DNA from: Mytilus galloprovincialis
Taxonomy: Eukaryota; Mollusca; Bivalvia; Mytilida; Mytilidae
DNA length: 64,000 nucleotides
NCBI RefSeq assembly: GCF_965363235.1
Contig: NC_134847.1
Location: 52,484,439-52,548,438, forward strand
Direction of reading: 5' to 3'
Shown: one piece after another, positions 11,676-22,699 of the stretch
How positions within the stretch are numbered: the first letter of the stretch is position 1
Layout: every line of letters starts with the position of its first letter
Notes under the pieces: model-generated
Told to the model about the DNA's origin: nothing
The model's input: the letters and a program-made list of their open reading frames with translations, nothing else
Database searches by the model: none
Program-made: the position numbers and the translations under genes

Positions 11676-12010
11676 CAGGGTTCTCACTAAGGCGAGTCCA
11701 TGAGTCCTGGACTCATCAAATCTGTCTGGACTCACCATTTTCAAAACTGGTGAGTCCACAGATGCATCAAGATTGAAATATTTTGTATATAAATCTGAAC
11801 ACAGTATGAGTTAAACACAAATATCATCATTTTATAGCAAAACTTTAAAAGTGATCTGAATTTAATGTCATTGCATTGCTCTGTTAGGAAATAGAGACTA
11901 AAATATTACATTTATTGCAATAAAATATTTTCTTCTTGCTGTTGGACTCATCATGGCCAAAAATAACTAGTTCCTGGGCTCGCATTCAAAAATTCTTAGC
12001 TACAACCCTG
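11676..12010. mobile_element. Non-autonomous hAT-like element, shared by both copies
   Basis: Starts CAGGGTTCTCACTAAGG and ends in a sequence whose reverse complement is CAGGGTTGTAGCTAAG (in copy B, CAGGGTTCTCGTTAAGG). GTCAAT flanks both ends. No coding capacity. Its presence at the same site in both copies (B: 45253-45578) means it was there before the duplication. Confidence 0.75.
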
Positions 12011-13877
12011 GTCAATGTCTGTACCTGACAAACAGATATTCCACAATCAAGTTCTATTTAAGGTGGCTCACCCCAATAGTGACCCCCGGTAGAATTTTTT
12101 TATTTTCACATATTCTGTAGATTTTTTTATGCTGAATCCAAAAATGCAAAGAAAAAAGGGGGTCACCAGGCTCGTTTTCTCCTCAAATTGAAGCGAAATG
12201 TGCGATTTTGACCCTATTTCCAAACATGCCCACCCTTCCAACAATAACCGTTACATCAAATTCAAAGACTTTTAAAACCAAGTCAGTATGATTTTTATGT
12301 AAAAAAACATTAGAATTTGAAATGTAAACCTTTCCCTTGGTTGTTTTTGACTTAAAAATCCTTTTATTTTCAGATTAATGTCTAAATTTTGCATTTTCTA
12401 ATTTTAGTTTAAGGCAAAAAATATTGGTTTAATCGATTTTTCGTAAAATTTCCCCGGTAGATTTTTTTTAAAAACAGATATGTCAAAGCTACGAACTTTT
12501 CGAACATTTTAAGGTAAAATAAAATGGGGGTCACCAGGCTTTTAAAAAAGTTACGAGCTTTTGTTTAACCCCTCTACTCCATAAGGTCTAATTTCATTGC
12601 ACTCCATTAATTACTTAATTGTGAATTCTTTATTGATGGCTTTGATAAAATAATGTTTGTTATTATATCAATAAACGATTGCTGAATATAAATGTGGTTA
12701 TCGTATTACTGTTTGTTATCAAAAAGTGAAATTTTGATTATTTTGGTGAAATACGGTAATTTTGTCTGGCGCGAGTTGCTTCCCTCTAATTTGGCGCCAT
12801 TATCGGACCAGAGGAATTTCAAGGTCGCCATTGCCGAGCAGCATACTATATTGATGAATACGACCATGTACATGCATAACAGACATTGTGGCGAATATAC
12901 AACGATGAAGGTAGAGTTATTACTTAAGAAAACATAGATTTCGATATATTAGGCAGCCAAATGTTATCTTTATAACGAAAAATACAAACTTGGGGGTTGT
13001 CTCAAAATACTCGCTACTGTTGAAAATCACTGCGACTGAAACCTTGCACGGGCTTAATTTCTGTTCCATGTTTAATATTATAGATCGTTATAGCTGGTAT
13101 CTTATTTATGTGTTTATTTTACCTTTTACAGACAAGTTGTAAACATGTCTGGCCAGTTTTGCAAAATATCCGTGTGCAAACGGCCGAAGAGGAAGGGATG
13201 ACATCTACTGTCATTTTTACGCTACCGTTAGCAATGGTTAGTGTCAATGAATTAGTCTTTTTTAATCATCATTTTTAATAACTTATTTCGTAGCCAAGTT
13301 AGGTTCATATTAGTCCGAGATTATCCCCAGCTTGTCTGGCAAAACAGCCGTTGGACGTCAGAGAAATCTCGGACTAGGGTCATATGTATGTGGGGTACCC
13401 CATAACTTCCATCGGGACAGTTTCTACTCCTTGACCCCAACTATATTTCCCTTCCCATTTTACTCTAAAATCCCCCCCCCCCCTTTACTTCAATTCTTCC
13501 ATCTCCTTGCCCCAAGACAAAATATATTTCAAAGATACCCCCTTTCCCTGATCCCTCATTCCCCTGTCTCCTTACCCCTGTCCACCCCTCTATTAAGGTC
13601 TGGGGTTTGATTGACTTCTTTATTTTCTTGAGAATATGATATAATTGGCCTAATTTGTAAATGATAAACCCTACAGTAGGAGGCAAACGAAGGATTCATC
13701 TTTATCAATCACAATTTGTTTACCATTAACCCCCCCCCCCCCCCCTAATTCTGTTAGGTATACAAAAATGTCTTAAGGTCTAGTAATAGAAGTATCAGGG
13801 TTAAACATGTATAGAATGCGGCCATAACTATTTGTCACTTGAGATTTTTAGCTGTTCATATATATTGTATATAATAT

Positions 13878-13962
13878 AAAAAAGAAGATGTGGTACGATT
13901 GCCAATGAGACAACTATCCACAAAAGACCAAAATGACACAGACATTAACAACTATAGGTGTA
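13878..13962 (+). repeat. Dispersed repeat, GATGTGGTATGA family, fragment
   Basis: AAGAAGATGTGGTACGATTG, CCAATGAGACAACTATCCAC and AAATGACACAGACATTAACA match the fuller copy at 19601. Confidence 0.85.
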
Positions 13963-15504
13963 TACATTTTTTCAAAAAAAAAAATATTTTGGATTGATTT
14001 TAAGCATCCTGGTACCAATAGAAGCAGTATTATCACAGGTTTATTTTTTGGTTATATTTTTTTTTGTGTCTCATTTTCATTATTTTCTGTTCAGAAATTC
14101 GATATACATGTATATTCAACCAAATTAAATAATAAAAAAATATTTTATGTTTTCTCAAGGGAAAACAAAATAAATGAAAACGAACCTATTATCAAATAAA
14201 CACATGTTAATTTAGACCATTTTAGTTCTTTTAAGGTTACCCTTGCATTGTCAGTCTTATCAAACTTGCATGTACCTCCCAAATTTGGTTTCTGTTCTCC
14301 AACTTCAGTTTGCCTCTACCAATGTTATGAAACTAATACACAATTAATGCATATATATATGCTTTATACTACATTGTACCAACAAACACACATGAAGTTT
14401 GAATTTCTGGTGGGGTCGCTTTTACTTTTCTAGAGTTATGCCCCTTTACAAATTAAAAAAATGCTGAAATTTTGTTCCTTTCTTTAACACAAGTTTGCTT
14501 CATCCAAATGTTCTGAAACTTATATGCAATGCTTACTACAACAACACTCAGATCAAGTACAAATTTGGGTGGTGTCACCCTTTTCTTCCTTTATATGCAA
14601 GCGGCTGCTCATCTGTGTCCCATGGACACATTACCATTATGAACTAGTCTACATCTATATGCTTTTGAATGTCAATAATTGTTGATTTTCTGACAGAATT
14701 ACTCTGATATTTAATTTCAGGCTGCAAGTACATTTGTACATGTACATTGCAAATGGAAGGAGTGAGCTTGGAATGTTCAACTTTACTTGGAAACTATTGG
14801 GAAAGTACTGACAGAATTTCATGAGAAGCCAGTATCATATTCTAGTCTTGCAACCGGAAACTATGCGTAAAGTGCTGAAACTTAAGAACAACATTCTACA
14901 TGTATATATGCAATATATGTTGCCACAATCCACTTAAGGAGCTAAGATCAACTATAAATTGGAACTACATGTATATGCTTTAGTGCTGTCAAAATCCTTT
15001 AAAAAAATCAAATCAAAAGGACCTACTTCACCTATATATATAGCTACCTGTCCCAATGATGAATACAGATCATATATATGAGTCTACTCTTATAAATAAA
15101 ACAGTGAAGGAGAATAAAAATAAAGAAAATATAGAGCTGATCAGCTAATGATTGTACATGTACATGATGTATAAATAGCAACAATTCTTACATGTATACT
15201 AGTACATTGAAATTAATTATATTAATAGATGTTTTATAAATTTGATCTCATAGATATTAGAGGAATAAAATCAATCGTGTTTCAAAAATTTGATTTAGTT
15301 GAGCCTTTTTTTAACACCAGTTTTCATGACATATTATGGTATACCATTGACTGTCCGTCGTCAGCATGTCGGACATATACTCAAAAGTAATAAATACTAA
15401 TAGGTACATGTAGTAGTCAATATTGTGTAATCAATAGGTCATCTTCATGTATATTTGGTGTATAAAATGATTATTAAATGTCTTATCACAAATTAAAATA
15501 TCAA

Positions 15505-15720
15505 ATAAGAGGATGTGATATGATTGTAAATGAGACACAAGAGACCAAATAACACAGAAATAACTATACCTGTAGGTCACCATATGGACTTCAACAATGA
15601 GTAAAACATATTCTGCATAGTTGGTTTTAAAGGTCTCGAAATGACAAATGAACAATTTAAAACATTTAAAATGAGAAAACTAATGGGTGATTTATGTACA
15701 AAATAATAAATGAATAACAA
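15505..15720 (+). repeat. Dispersed repeat, GATGTGGTATGA family
   Basis: Degraded copy: GAGGATGTGATATGATTGTA, AATGAGACACAAGAGACC, GAAATAACTATACCTGTAGG and TATGGACTTCAACAATGAG in the family order. Confidence 0.8.
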
Positions 15721-15899
15721 ATATGTCTGTCTTGCAGGGTTTATCTGAACTTAACCTCATTTTCATGGACTTGTCTGTTTCTTGAATTCTAAATATGTTT
15801 CAAAATATTTGGTTGATGGGATGATTGTTACAGAGTCCGACATAGGGTGGGGGCTCATTGGTGGATTATATTGCAAATAACTGAAGCCAGCCCCGCTTT

Positions 15900-16622
15900 G
15901 GCAGTCAGTCCCCACATTGCCACTAGAGAAATAAAATAACTGAGAAAAAAAAATTAAATCACGATAATTTCCTGTCGATATGCACATCTACATAGTATGT
16001 CCTTATTATCTACAAAGTTTCATGAAATTCTGTTGTGTGGTTTCAGAGGAGTTTCGATGACAAGCTGTTTGCAGTAGTATACTGCAGCAAATAAGTTCAA
16101 AGGGGCATAACTCCTGAAAAATAATTCGTAATTTTCTGTCGATATGCACATCTACATGGTATGTCCTTATTATCTAAAAAGGTTTTATGAAATTCTGTTG
16201 TGTGGTTTGAGAGGAGATGCAGTGACAAACTGTTGCAGTAGTATATTGAAGCAAATAGGTTCAAAGGGGCATAACTCCTAGAAAAAAATATGTATATCTA
16301 AATAGTATGTCCTTATCTAAAAAGGTTTCATAAAATTCTATTGTGCGGTTTGAGAGGAGATGCGATGACAAACTTGCAGTAGTATATTGAAGCAAATAAG
16401 TTCAAAGGGGCATAACTCCTAGAAAAAGTTTGAATCATAATTTCCTGTCGATATGCACATCTGCATAGTATGTCCTTATTATCTAAAAAGGTTTCCTGAA
16501 ATTTTGTTGGGCGGTTTGAGAGGAGTTGTGATGACAAGAAACAGGACTGATAGACTGGCTGATGGACGGACGGACGGGTCAAAAATGTTATACCCTGCAT
16601 CACTTCCTTGCGTAGGGTATAA
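15900..16622 (+). repeat. Element with internal tandem units of about 165 bases, copy 1
   Basis: Four units recur from about 15963, 16131, 16285 (truncated) and 16438. Their shared phrases include CCTGTCGATATGCACATCT, TAGTATGTCCTTATTATCTA, AATTCTGTTGTGTGGTTT and TTCAAAGGGGCATAACTCCT. The 3' end is GACGGACGGACGGGTC followed by CCTTGCGTAGGGTAT. A second copy with two units lies at 38590-38998. No coding potential. Confidence 0.85.
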
Positions 16623-16624
16623 AA

Positions 16625-16760
16625 ATAGGAAGATGGGGTGTCATTGTTTATGAGGCAACTCTTCACCAGAGACCAATTTACATAGAAGATAACAATTATG
16701 TCCCCGTACGGACTTCAACAATTACTATAAACTGATATACCACATAGTCAAACAAATAAA
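16625..16760 (+). repeat. Dispersed repeat, GATGTGGTATGA family, fragment
   Basis: AGGAAGATGGGGTGTCATTG, GAGGCAACTCTTCACCAGAG and GTACGGACTTCAACAATTAC follow the family order with decay. Confidence 0.7.
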
Positions 16761-17102
16761 AGTCCCAGAAATTACGTTTTTTTTTTATATGATTGCACAT
16801 AATGAAAATTAAAGTTGTGCATACTGAATGATCACTGGCAAGTATTTCAAGCATAATACGGACGAGAACATGCAGATAAGTATCAATTATGAAAGTTATG
16901 CAAAGTAAGACGGGAGCTAGATATATGGACTGCCATAAAAAAAATGAATGGACAATTACGCTTGGTGCAAGTGTAGGCGAAATTCCCCCTTTTTACCCTA
17001 CGAGGCTTCGTATGTATACATCCAGCTGTTTGAACACCCTGTATATTCAAGGGGTCATCTGTCAGATTAGTCATATTTCTATGTTAACCATACGATATGA
17101 AA

Positions 17103-17152
17103 ATAAGCAGATGTGGTATGATTGCCAATGAAACAACTATCCACCAAAGTTC
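17103..17152 (+). repeat. Dispersed repeat, GATGTGGTATGA family, short fragment
   Basis: AAGCAGATGTGGTATGATTG, then CCAATGAAACAACTATCCAC: the first 50 bases of the family only. Confidence 0.8.
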
Positions 17153-17683
17153 ATATTTAAAATTCAATAAAAAAAAACATTATCTCCTTTTATCATCACG
17201 CATAGATCGATGATTAGATATGCATTTCTTTGCCACGGTAAGATCAAATCAGTGTTCACAAACAAAATTGTCATTCACATTTTTTTGCCGCATTGACATC
17301 ACTCAACTATATTTGTGATCATTTGTTTTAATCAAAAACTTTCCTTATTAGCTTACCTTTTAAAAAAGCATTTCAAAAATTAAGATTAAAGTTAAAGTTT
17401 GCCAACATCACCGGCTAATATAGCGTTCTTCAGGGCGTAGCTTTTAAATTACAATCCCAACTTTTCCTGAACCTAGTAGTAGTATAGATTTTTTTTATAT
17501 ATAAAGTCTTTAGTAGTGTTTGAGACTGCCCGGCACGCTGCGGGTGTATGTCCTAGCAAAATCCCGACATGGTGAAACCAAAAAATTTGCGGTTCTCCGC
17601 AAAGCATGCAGTATTTAGGAATTATATCATAGACCGATAAATAAGGTCGGAATACTAGGCCAGTCCCGGTTACTTTTGACAGT

Positions 17684-17820
17684 GATGGATCCAGGGGGAG
17701 GGTTCCGGGTTCCCCCCTTTTTTGGACGATCAATGCCTTTGAATGGGGAAATATAGTTGGAACACCCCCTTTTTGTCCTGGGTTGGGAACCCCCTTTTAA
17801 AATGGCTGGATCCGCCCGAT
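17684..17820 (-). repeat. Small TIR element, GGCGGATCCAG family, copy 2
   Basis: Reverse orientation relative to 7379: GGATCCAGGGGGAGGGTTCC at one end, AATGGCTGGATCCGCC at the other, with TTTTTTGGACGATCAATGC and TTTTTGTCCTGGGTTGGG inside. Confidence 0.75.
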
Positions 17821-19342
17821 TGATCGTTGCTGGATCTATTAGTCTATTTTAATAACATTCAGTGCTCTGATTCAATTATTTTAGTTTTAATGATGATATT
17901 TCTTTTTTTTTTAATATGAACTCGGTTGACATATTGATAGATACAATAGAAAATTGCAAATCAACAAAATAACAATTCATAAAATAAGTAATAGAAAAGT
18001 ATCATAAAAATAGAAAACATTGGTCCAGATGTCTTAGATTATAGGACTAAGTCTAGTGTTCTGGAAATCATGGAATTGTGATACGAGAAAAATTATCAGA
18101 TGATTTTCGTGCAGGTAAACATATCTTTAAATGAAAATGTTAAGTATAAAGTCTGTTAGAAAATTGGCATTTTCAAATTTGTTTTGGTATAACTATAATT
18201 ATCAAAATTTTGCAGTGGAAAAATATATCGCATACTCGGGAATAAACTCCTAAAAATACTTGGAAATAAAGATATTTCAAGTTTTAAATATATTTATGAC
18301 AGAAACAAACTGTTATAAAACGCCAAACGGATTATATCATGATAACAAACCCGCCCCGATGTTTTAAACCATACTATACGGGCAGAGACATAATATACAC
18401 ATATATGTCTCTGATACGGGTCACAAGTTTACCTGTTTTTGAAAGCTGTGCGATGACATGAAGTTGTTTACATCGCTATCATTTGTTTACAGTTAATCAT
18501 TGCGTCATTGGCAAAACATTTTCAAAAATAAATATCCACGACATCATTTAACAGGTTTGGACCACTACCTTATATGGAAATGCATAAATTACCATACTTA
18601 TGTTCTCGCACATGTAATTGTTTATTTACATGTGACGCAATTTATTTTTACCTAGGTTTTTGACCAATCCACTCAATGAGTAACAATGCATGATGAACTA
18701 CTACGTGTTTACAATCAACAGAGAACACGTGTTTTTTACTGTAATACAACCCATTTTTTTCGTGCAATGCGGGATTCACAATTTCGCTTAGTTTTTCATT
18801 TTGTGTATCCTCATTTATAGTTCGTGATACAAAGTATTCCTTTCATGCTCAGATTAACGAAGAGTTGTTTCTATGCGAAGAAAAAAGGGTTTGAATTACC
18901 CGATATATAACCATTAATATGTTTGATGATGGCACGAAGATTTCATGTAATCGTCCACCAGACAGCAACGAAAGAACAGCGAAAAACACATTTACCCATG
19001 AGACAAACTTACTAGACAGTAGTGTAAAGTAACCCGTCGATATCAGCCTGTGCTAATATTCACGAGTACAGCAATTTCCGTATAAATAATTAAAGGCAAA
19101 TGTGTGATCCTTGAATTTTGTGTTCGTAAAAAAGGCGAAAAAATATTTACATACTTGGCAGTGTTAACAAAATCTATAGGACTAGTATTTATTTTTGTCA
19201 CATTTCAGTATATGAGACTTCCAAACTGTTCCCTTTGTTTTGAAGGTAGTGAAGTCAGCAACTGTAGTTTCATTTTGTTTTCGTTTTTTAACGGGCTCGA
19301 ACATTTGCCAAACTGAATAAAATCATTACAGCTGATTTCCTA

Positions 19343-19533
19343 ATGCTTGCAAAGTAAAACTTTGGTTGGCTTGCTTGCTTTGTGTGTATAGTTGTTTATA
19401 CAAGCTTTGAAAATAAGATTGACATCTTTAAACAATATATATATAGGCATAGTTTAACTTGTATATTTCATATTTTGTACAATATACAAACAAAGCAAGC
19501 AAGTTTACCAAAGTTTTGCTCTACATGCAATAG
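19343..19533. repeat. Inverted repeat with about 40-base arms
   Basis: Left arm includes AAAACTTTGGTTGGCTTGCT and TGCTTTGTGTGTATA. The right arm, about 19485-19533, includes TATACAAACAAAGCAAGCAA and ACCAAAGTTTTGCTCTACA, its imperfect reverse complement. It could fold into a hairpin with a loop of about 90 bases. Confidence 0.75.
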
Positions 19534-19600
19534 TATGTATGTGCGACAAGGTGGAAAATTTGATATGTTTTGTGAAAATTGCAGCGTTGGATCTATAATA

Positions 19601-19880
19601 AAAAAGAAGATGTGGTACGATTGCCAATGAGACAACTGTCCACAAGAGACCAAAATGATACAGAAATTAACAATTATAGATCACCGTATGGCTTTCAACA
19701 ATGAGCAAAGCCCATACCGCATAGTCAGCTATAAAAGGCCCCGATATGACAATGTAAAACAATTCAAACGAGAAAACTAACGGCCTTAATTATATATAAA
19801 AAAATGAACGAAAAACAAATATGTAACACATAAACAAACGACAACCACTGAAATACAGGCTCCTATACAACCCTATATAT
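19601..19880 (+). repeat. Dispersed repeat, GATGTGGTATGA family, most complete copy
   Basis: In order: AAGAAGATGTGGTACGATTG, GAGACAACTGTCCACAAGAG, GATCACCGTATGGCTTTCAA, CATAGTCAGCTATAAAAGGC, AACAATTCAAACGAGAAAAC, ACATAAACAAACGACAACCA. The family has at least nine copies or fragments in the window, in both orientations. I recall it as very common in mussel genomes; its class (SINE-like or MITE) is not clear from the sequence. Confidence 0.85.
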
Positions 19881-19954
19881 TTTTTTTTGATGGGATAGAT
19901 TTCTTCTCCTTTTCAATATTTAATTGGGCCGGTTTTTTTTTTTTTTTTTTTTTT

Positions 19955-20098
19955 TTTGGATTGTTTTACACAAGTAATTTTGGTGTCATTTATAGCTTAC
20001 TTTTCACCATTGAACCTATGTGTGTTACTTTACTAGATTATGTCTTAGTTGGAAAGATGTCTCATTTGGCACTCATACCTTATCTTCTTATTTCTACA
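19955..20098 (-). repeat. Dispersed repeat, GATGTGGTATGA family, reverse orientation
   Basis: GGAAAGATGTCTCATTTGGC, ACTCATACCTTATCTTCTTA and TTTATAGCTTACTTTTCACC match the reverse complement of the family. Confidence 0.75.
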
Positions 20099-20311
20099 TA
20101 CAAAGCACGTTTTAGAAAGAAAAAAATAGGCAATATGGCACCCACTATTAGAGACTAAATATTGGAGATATTTTACATATATATGTCAACAGGACAGCAG
20201 CCGAATGATAAAAAACCTCTGAGGTATATTTTGTGATCAAATTAGCAACAAACGGACATTATCGATGGATGAAACTATACAAAATGTATTGAGCTATATA
20301 CCGTATCCGCT

Positions 20312-20465
20312 CAGTGGCGGATCCATGGGGTTCCGGTGGGTGGACCCCCCTATTTTTGGACGATAAATGCATTTGGATGGTGACATGTAGTTTGAACTCC
20401 CCCCTTTTGTCCAGGGTTAGGACCCCCCCCCCCTTTTTTTTTAAGTAGCTGTATCCGCCCCTGCC
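20312..20465 (-). repeat. Small TIR element, GGCGGATCCAG family, copy 3
   Basis: Starts CAGTGGCGGATCCATGGGG and ends GTATCCGCCCCTG, an imperfect inverted repeat. The interior TTTTTGGACGATAAATGCAT and TTTTGTCCAGGGTTAGGAC match the other two copies. Confidence 0.8.
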
Positions 20466-22699
20466 GCTTTCATAACACTTACTTTTTAGCATACTAAATA
20501 TTATGATGTTCTTACTTTTAGTTCAGGTCCTGATAAAAAAAATTTACACATCCAGTATAGACAGAAGTGTTTCAATGAAAGTTTTCGTGTTTTTCTAGGC
20601 AGAAATGATTTTGAATGACATTATACAGGTTTAAAAGAGCTCAAAAATTTCATAGTGGACAGTGGTCATTTCATCTGAAATTTCACTGTTTCAGGTCTTA
20701 AAATTATTGCACAGGTACAATGGAAAAAAACCTGTTCAACAACTTTAACAAGGCGAAAAAGAAAGTCGAATAGTGAAGCCCGTAAACAATACTTTTTTAA
20801 TCTGAGCATGCAAATTGAAGATTATGTTATATATTTTACAATAATCACATTCGCAGAACAAAAACATATATTTTGAGAATCCCAGACACTATATTAGTTG
20901 ACAGTTCTTCCACTAATTCCACGTGTTTTCAGTTTGTAGTAAACTCGTAGTAGCCCACAATGCATTGTAGCTCATTGAGTCGATTGGTCAGTTTTTCAAG
21001 GCCGTATTGGCCTTGTGTTTGGGAAATTACTATGCAAATATATTCTGACGTAAAGAAATCTAGAGTTCTCGACCTCTTTAATTCAACTGGTATTTAAGTG
21101 AATTCAAAATATGGTACGAACGGACCGAAGAGGCGACCGTGTAAGATGAGAATGCGTTTTGGGAGCGAAGCGGCACCAAATACCGTCGACGTCATACATG
21201 TGACTTTGTCAGTATTTATATATTCTTTTTTTTTAATGTTATGCTTAAATCATGTATATTTTTCTCCTTTCAAACTTTTATGCGAAAAATGAAGAAAGCA
21301 CTGTGAATTTCTGACCGTTCGTATTTCCTGTTTTGAAGAACGTTAGGCTCACTTTGATACATCGTCAAGGGTGCTTTTATACACGCCCGCGTTCCAAGGT
21401 CGTCAAAGCTATTTTTGAGAAGACCCCTTAAAGCGACCGTTTCCAAGGCACTCGTTGTAAGAAACATGCGTTAAAATATGCGCATTGGTAAAGGGCCGAG
21501 CCACCTTAACACATAACAATTTATAAGACATCTAAAAGTTATAAAAGATAGCAAACAGTTCAATCTTACCATAGGCTTGCAGTGTTTTTGCTGAGATATG
21601 ATTTAAATGATATAATGAGAAATGATTTATTGCGATGTTTTTATTATTGCAAAAAATACAACAGGCATGACAGGGTTATAATCGCAATAATGAATCAAAC
21701 AGATATGACAGAATTTTTCTGAATATCACAAAAATTAAAATTGCAATTTAGTCTAATATGACAAAATCACAATAATAAATGCATGCAATAACTTCTGAAT
21801 TTTCAGTACATGTACCATAATATACAAAGTATTTATCATTTGTTTATCTTTCATGGGGCACTAGCTGTAAAAATCATGTTCACGGATTTGACTTAAATTC
21901 TCATATTTGATTTATGATATAGTAAAACACATATAAAAATCTGAAAGAAACAGTCAACAATGCATATACTAGATAGTATACAGAATTTTGTGCGTGTTAA
22001 AGTCTAGATGCCATCTAATTGATTATGGAGATGACCTCTGAAAACTGACAAACAGATAGCAACCTTGTGCAATTGGATTTTTCTCTGTCTGTTTGATTTC
22101 ATGTTTTAATGTTGACATTCTCTTCCTTTTAATGACTGAACATGCATAAATCATGCATAATCGATCTCTAGTTAAGGGATTAATTTGAAGGTCACAAGAA
22201 TACAGATTCAATGAGATTGAAGTATTCACTTGCAAGTGAATAATTCATCATCAATGTTATTGAGCCTTGTTTGACCAAAACAAATTGTCATTTTACTTTC
22301 ATAAATGATTGAACAAAAAATATCATATATTATATGGTAGCTAGTGTCCCTTTAATGATATGATAAATTCAATGAAACTTTCAATGGTACTTTTGAACTT
22401 CTTGTATTTTTTTTTATTTGATTCTGATTTTATCTTTTTACAGGTTTTCTTTTGACTGTCAACTCTATAAATGCTTTACTGATACTGCAGATTAGATACT
22501 ACCAGGAAAAGTAGACAAGTTTATTTAATGATAACTTTTCGATGAAAAGAAGATGAGAAAAGTTGTCCACAACACACAATGCATCATATAGTCACAGACT
22601 TTTTAACTAATTGGCAACAACAGATGTTATAGTCATGTTATTATCAATGTCAATAATGTACACCATATTGACTGATAAGTTGTGTTAGTTATGACATAA

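Larger units (their letters stand above)
18661..20990. mobile_element. 2.3 kb element with about 70-base inverted ends, nested in the 9.4 kb insertion
   Basis: The left arm 18661-18731 (TGACCAATCCACTCAATGAG ... GAACACGTG) is an imperfect reverse complement of the right arm 20920-20990 (CACGTG ... CTCATTGAGTCGATTGGTCA). GTTTT lies just outside each arm, a possible 5-base target duplication. The interior holds other repeats (19343, 19601, 19955, 20312) and no recognisable transposase. Confidence 0.7.
12058..21509. mobile_element. 9.4 kb TTAA-flanked insertion private to copy A
   Basis: Copy A reads CTAT-TTAA-GGTGGCTC at the left and GAGCCACC-TTAA-CACATA at the right. Copy B has the undisrupted site CTAT-TTGA-CACATA (near 45628). 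The ends are 8-base inverted repeats with a TTAA duplication, the target preference of piggyBac-type transposons. No transposase frame is visible, the TIRs are short, and the interior contains many nested repeats. It may be a non-autonomous composite or a large carrier element. The remaining unassigned stretches inside show no gene I can support. Confidence 0.7.

Noticed and set aside
13138-13251. Exon-like segment (TTTTACAG acceptor, CKISVCKRPKRKG, then DDIYCHFYATVSN in another frame, donor-like GTTAGTG)
   Set aside because: Needs a frameshift to stay open and lies inside the 9.4 kb insertion; perhaps an exon relic, but not enough to annotate.
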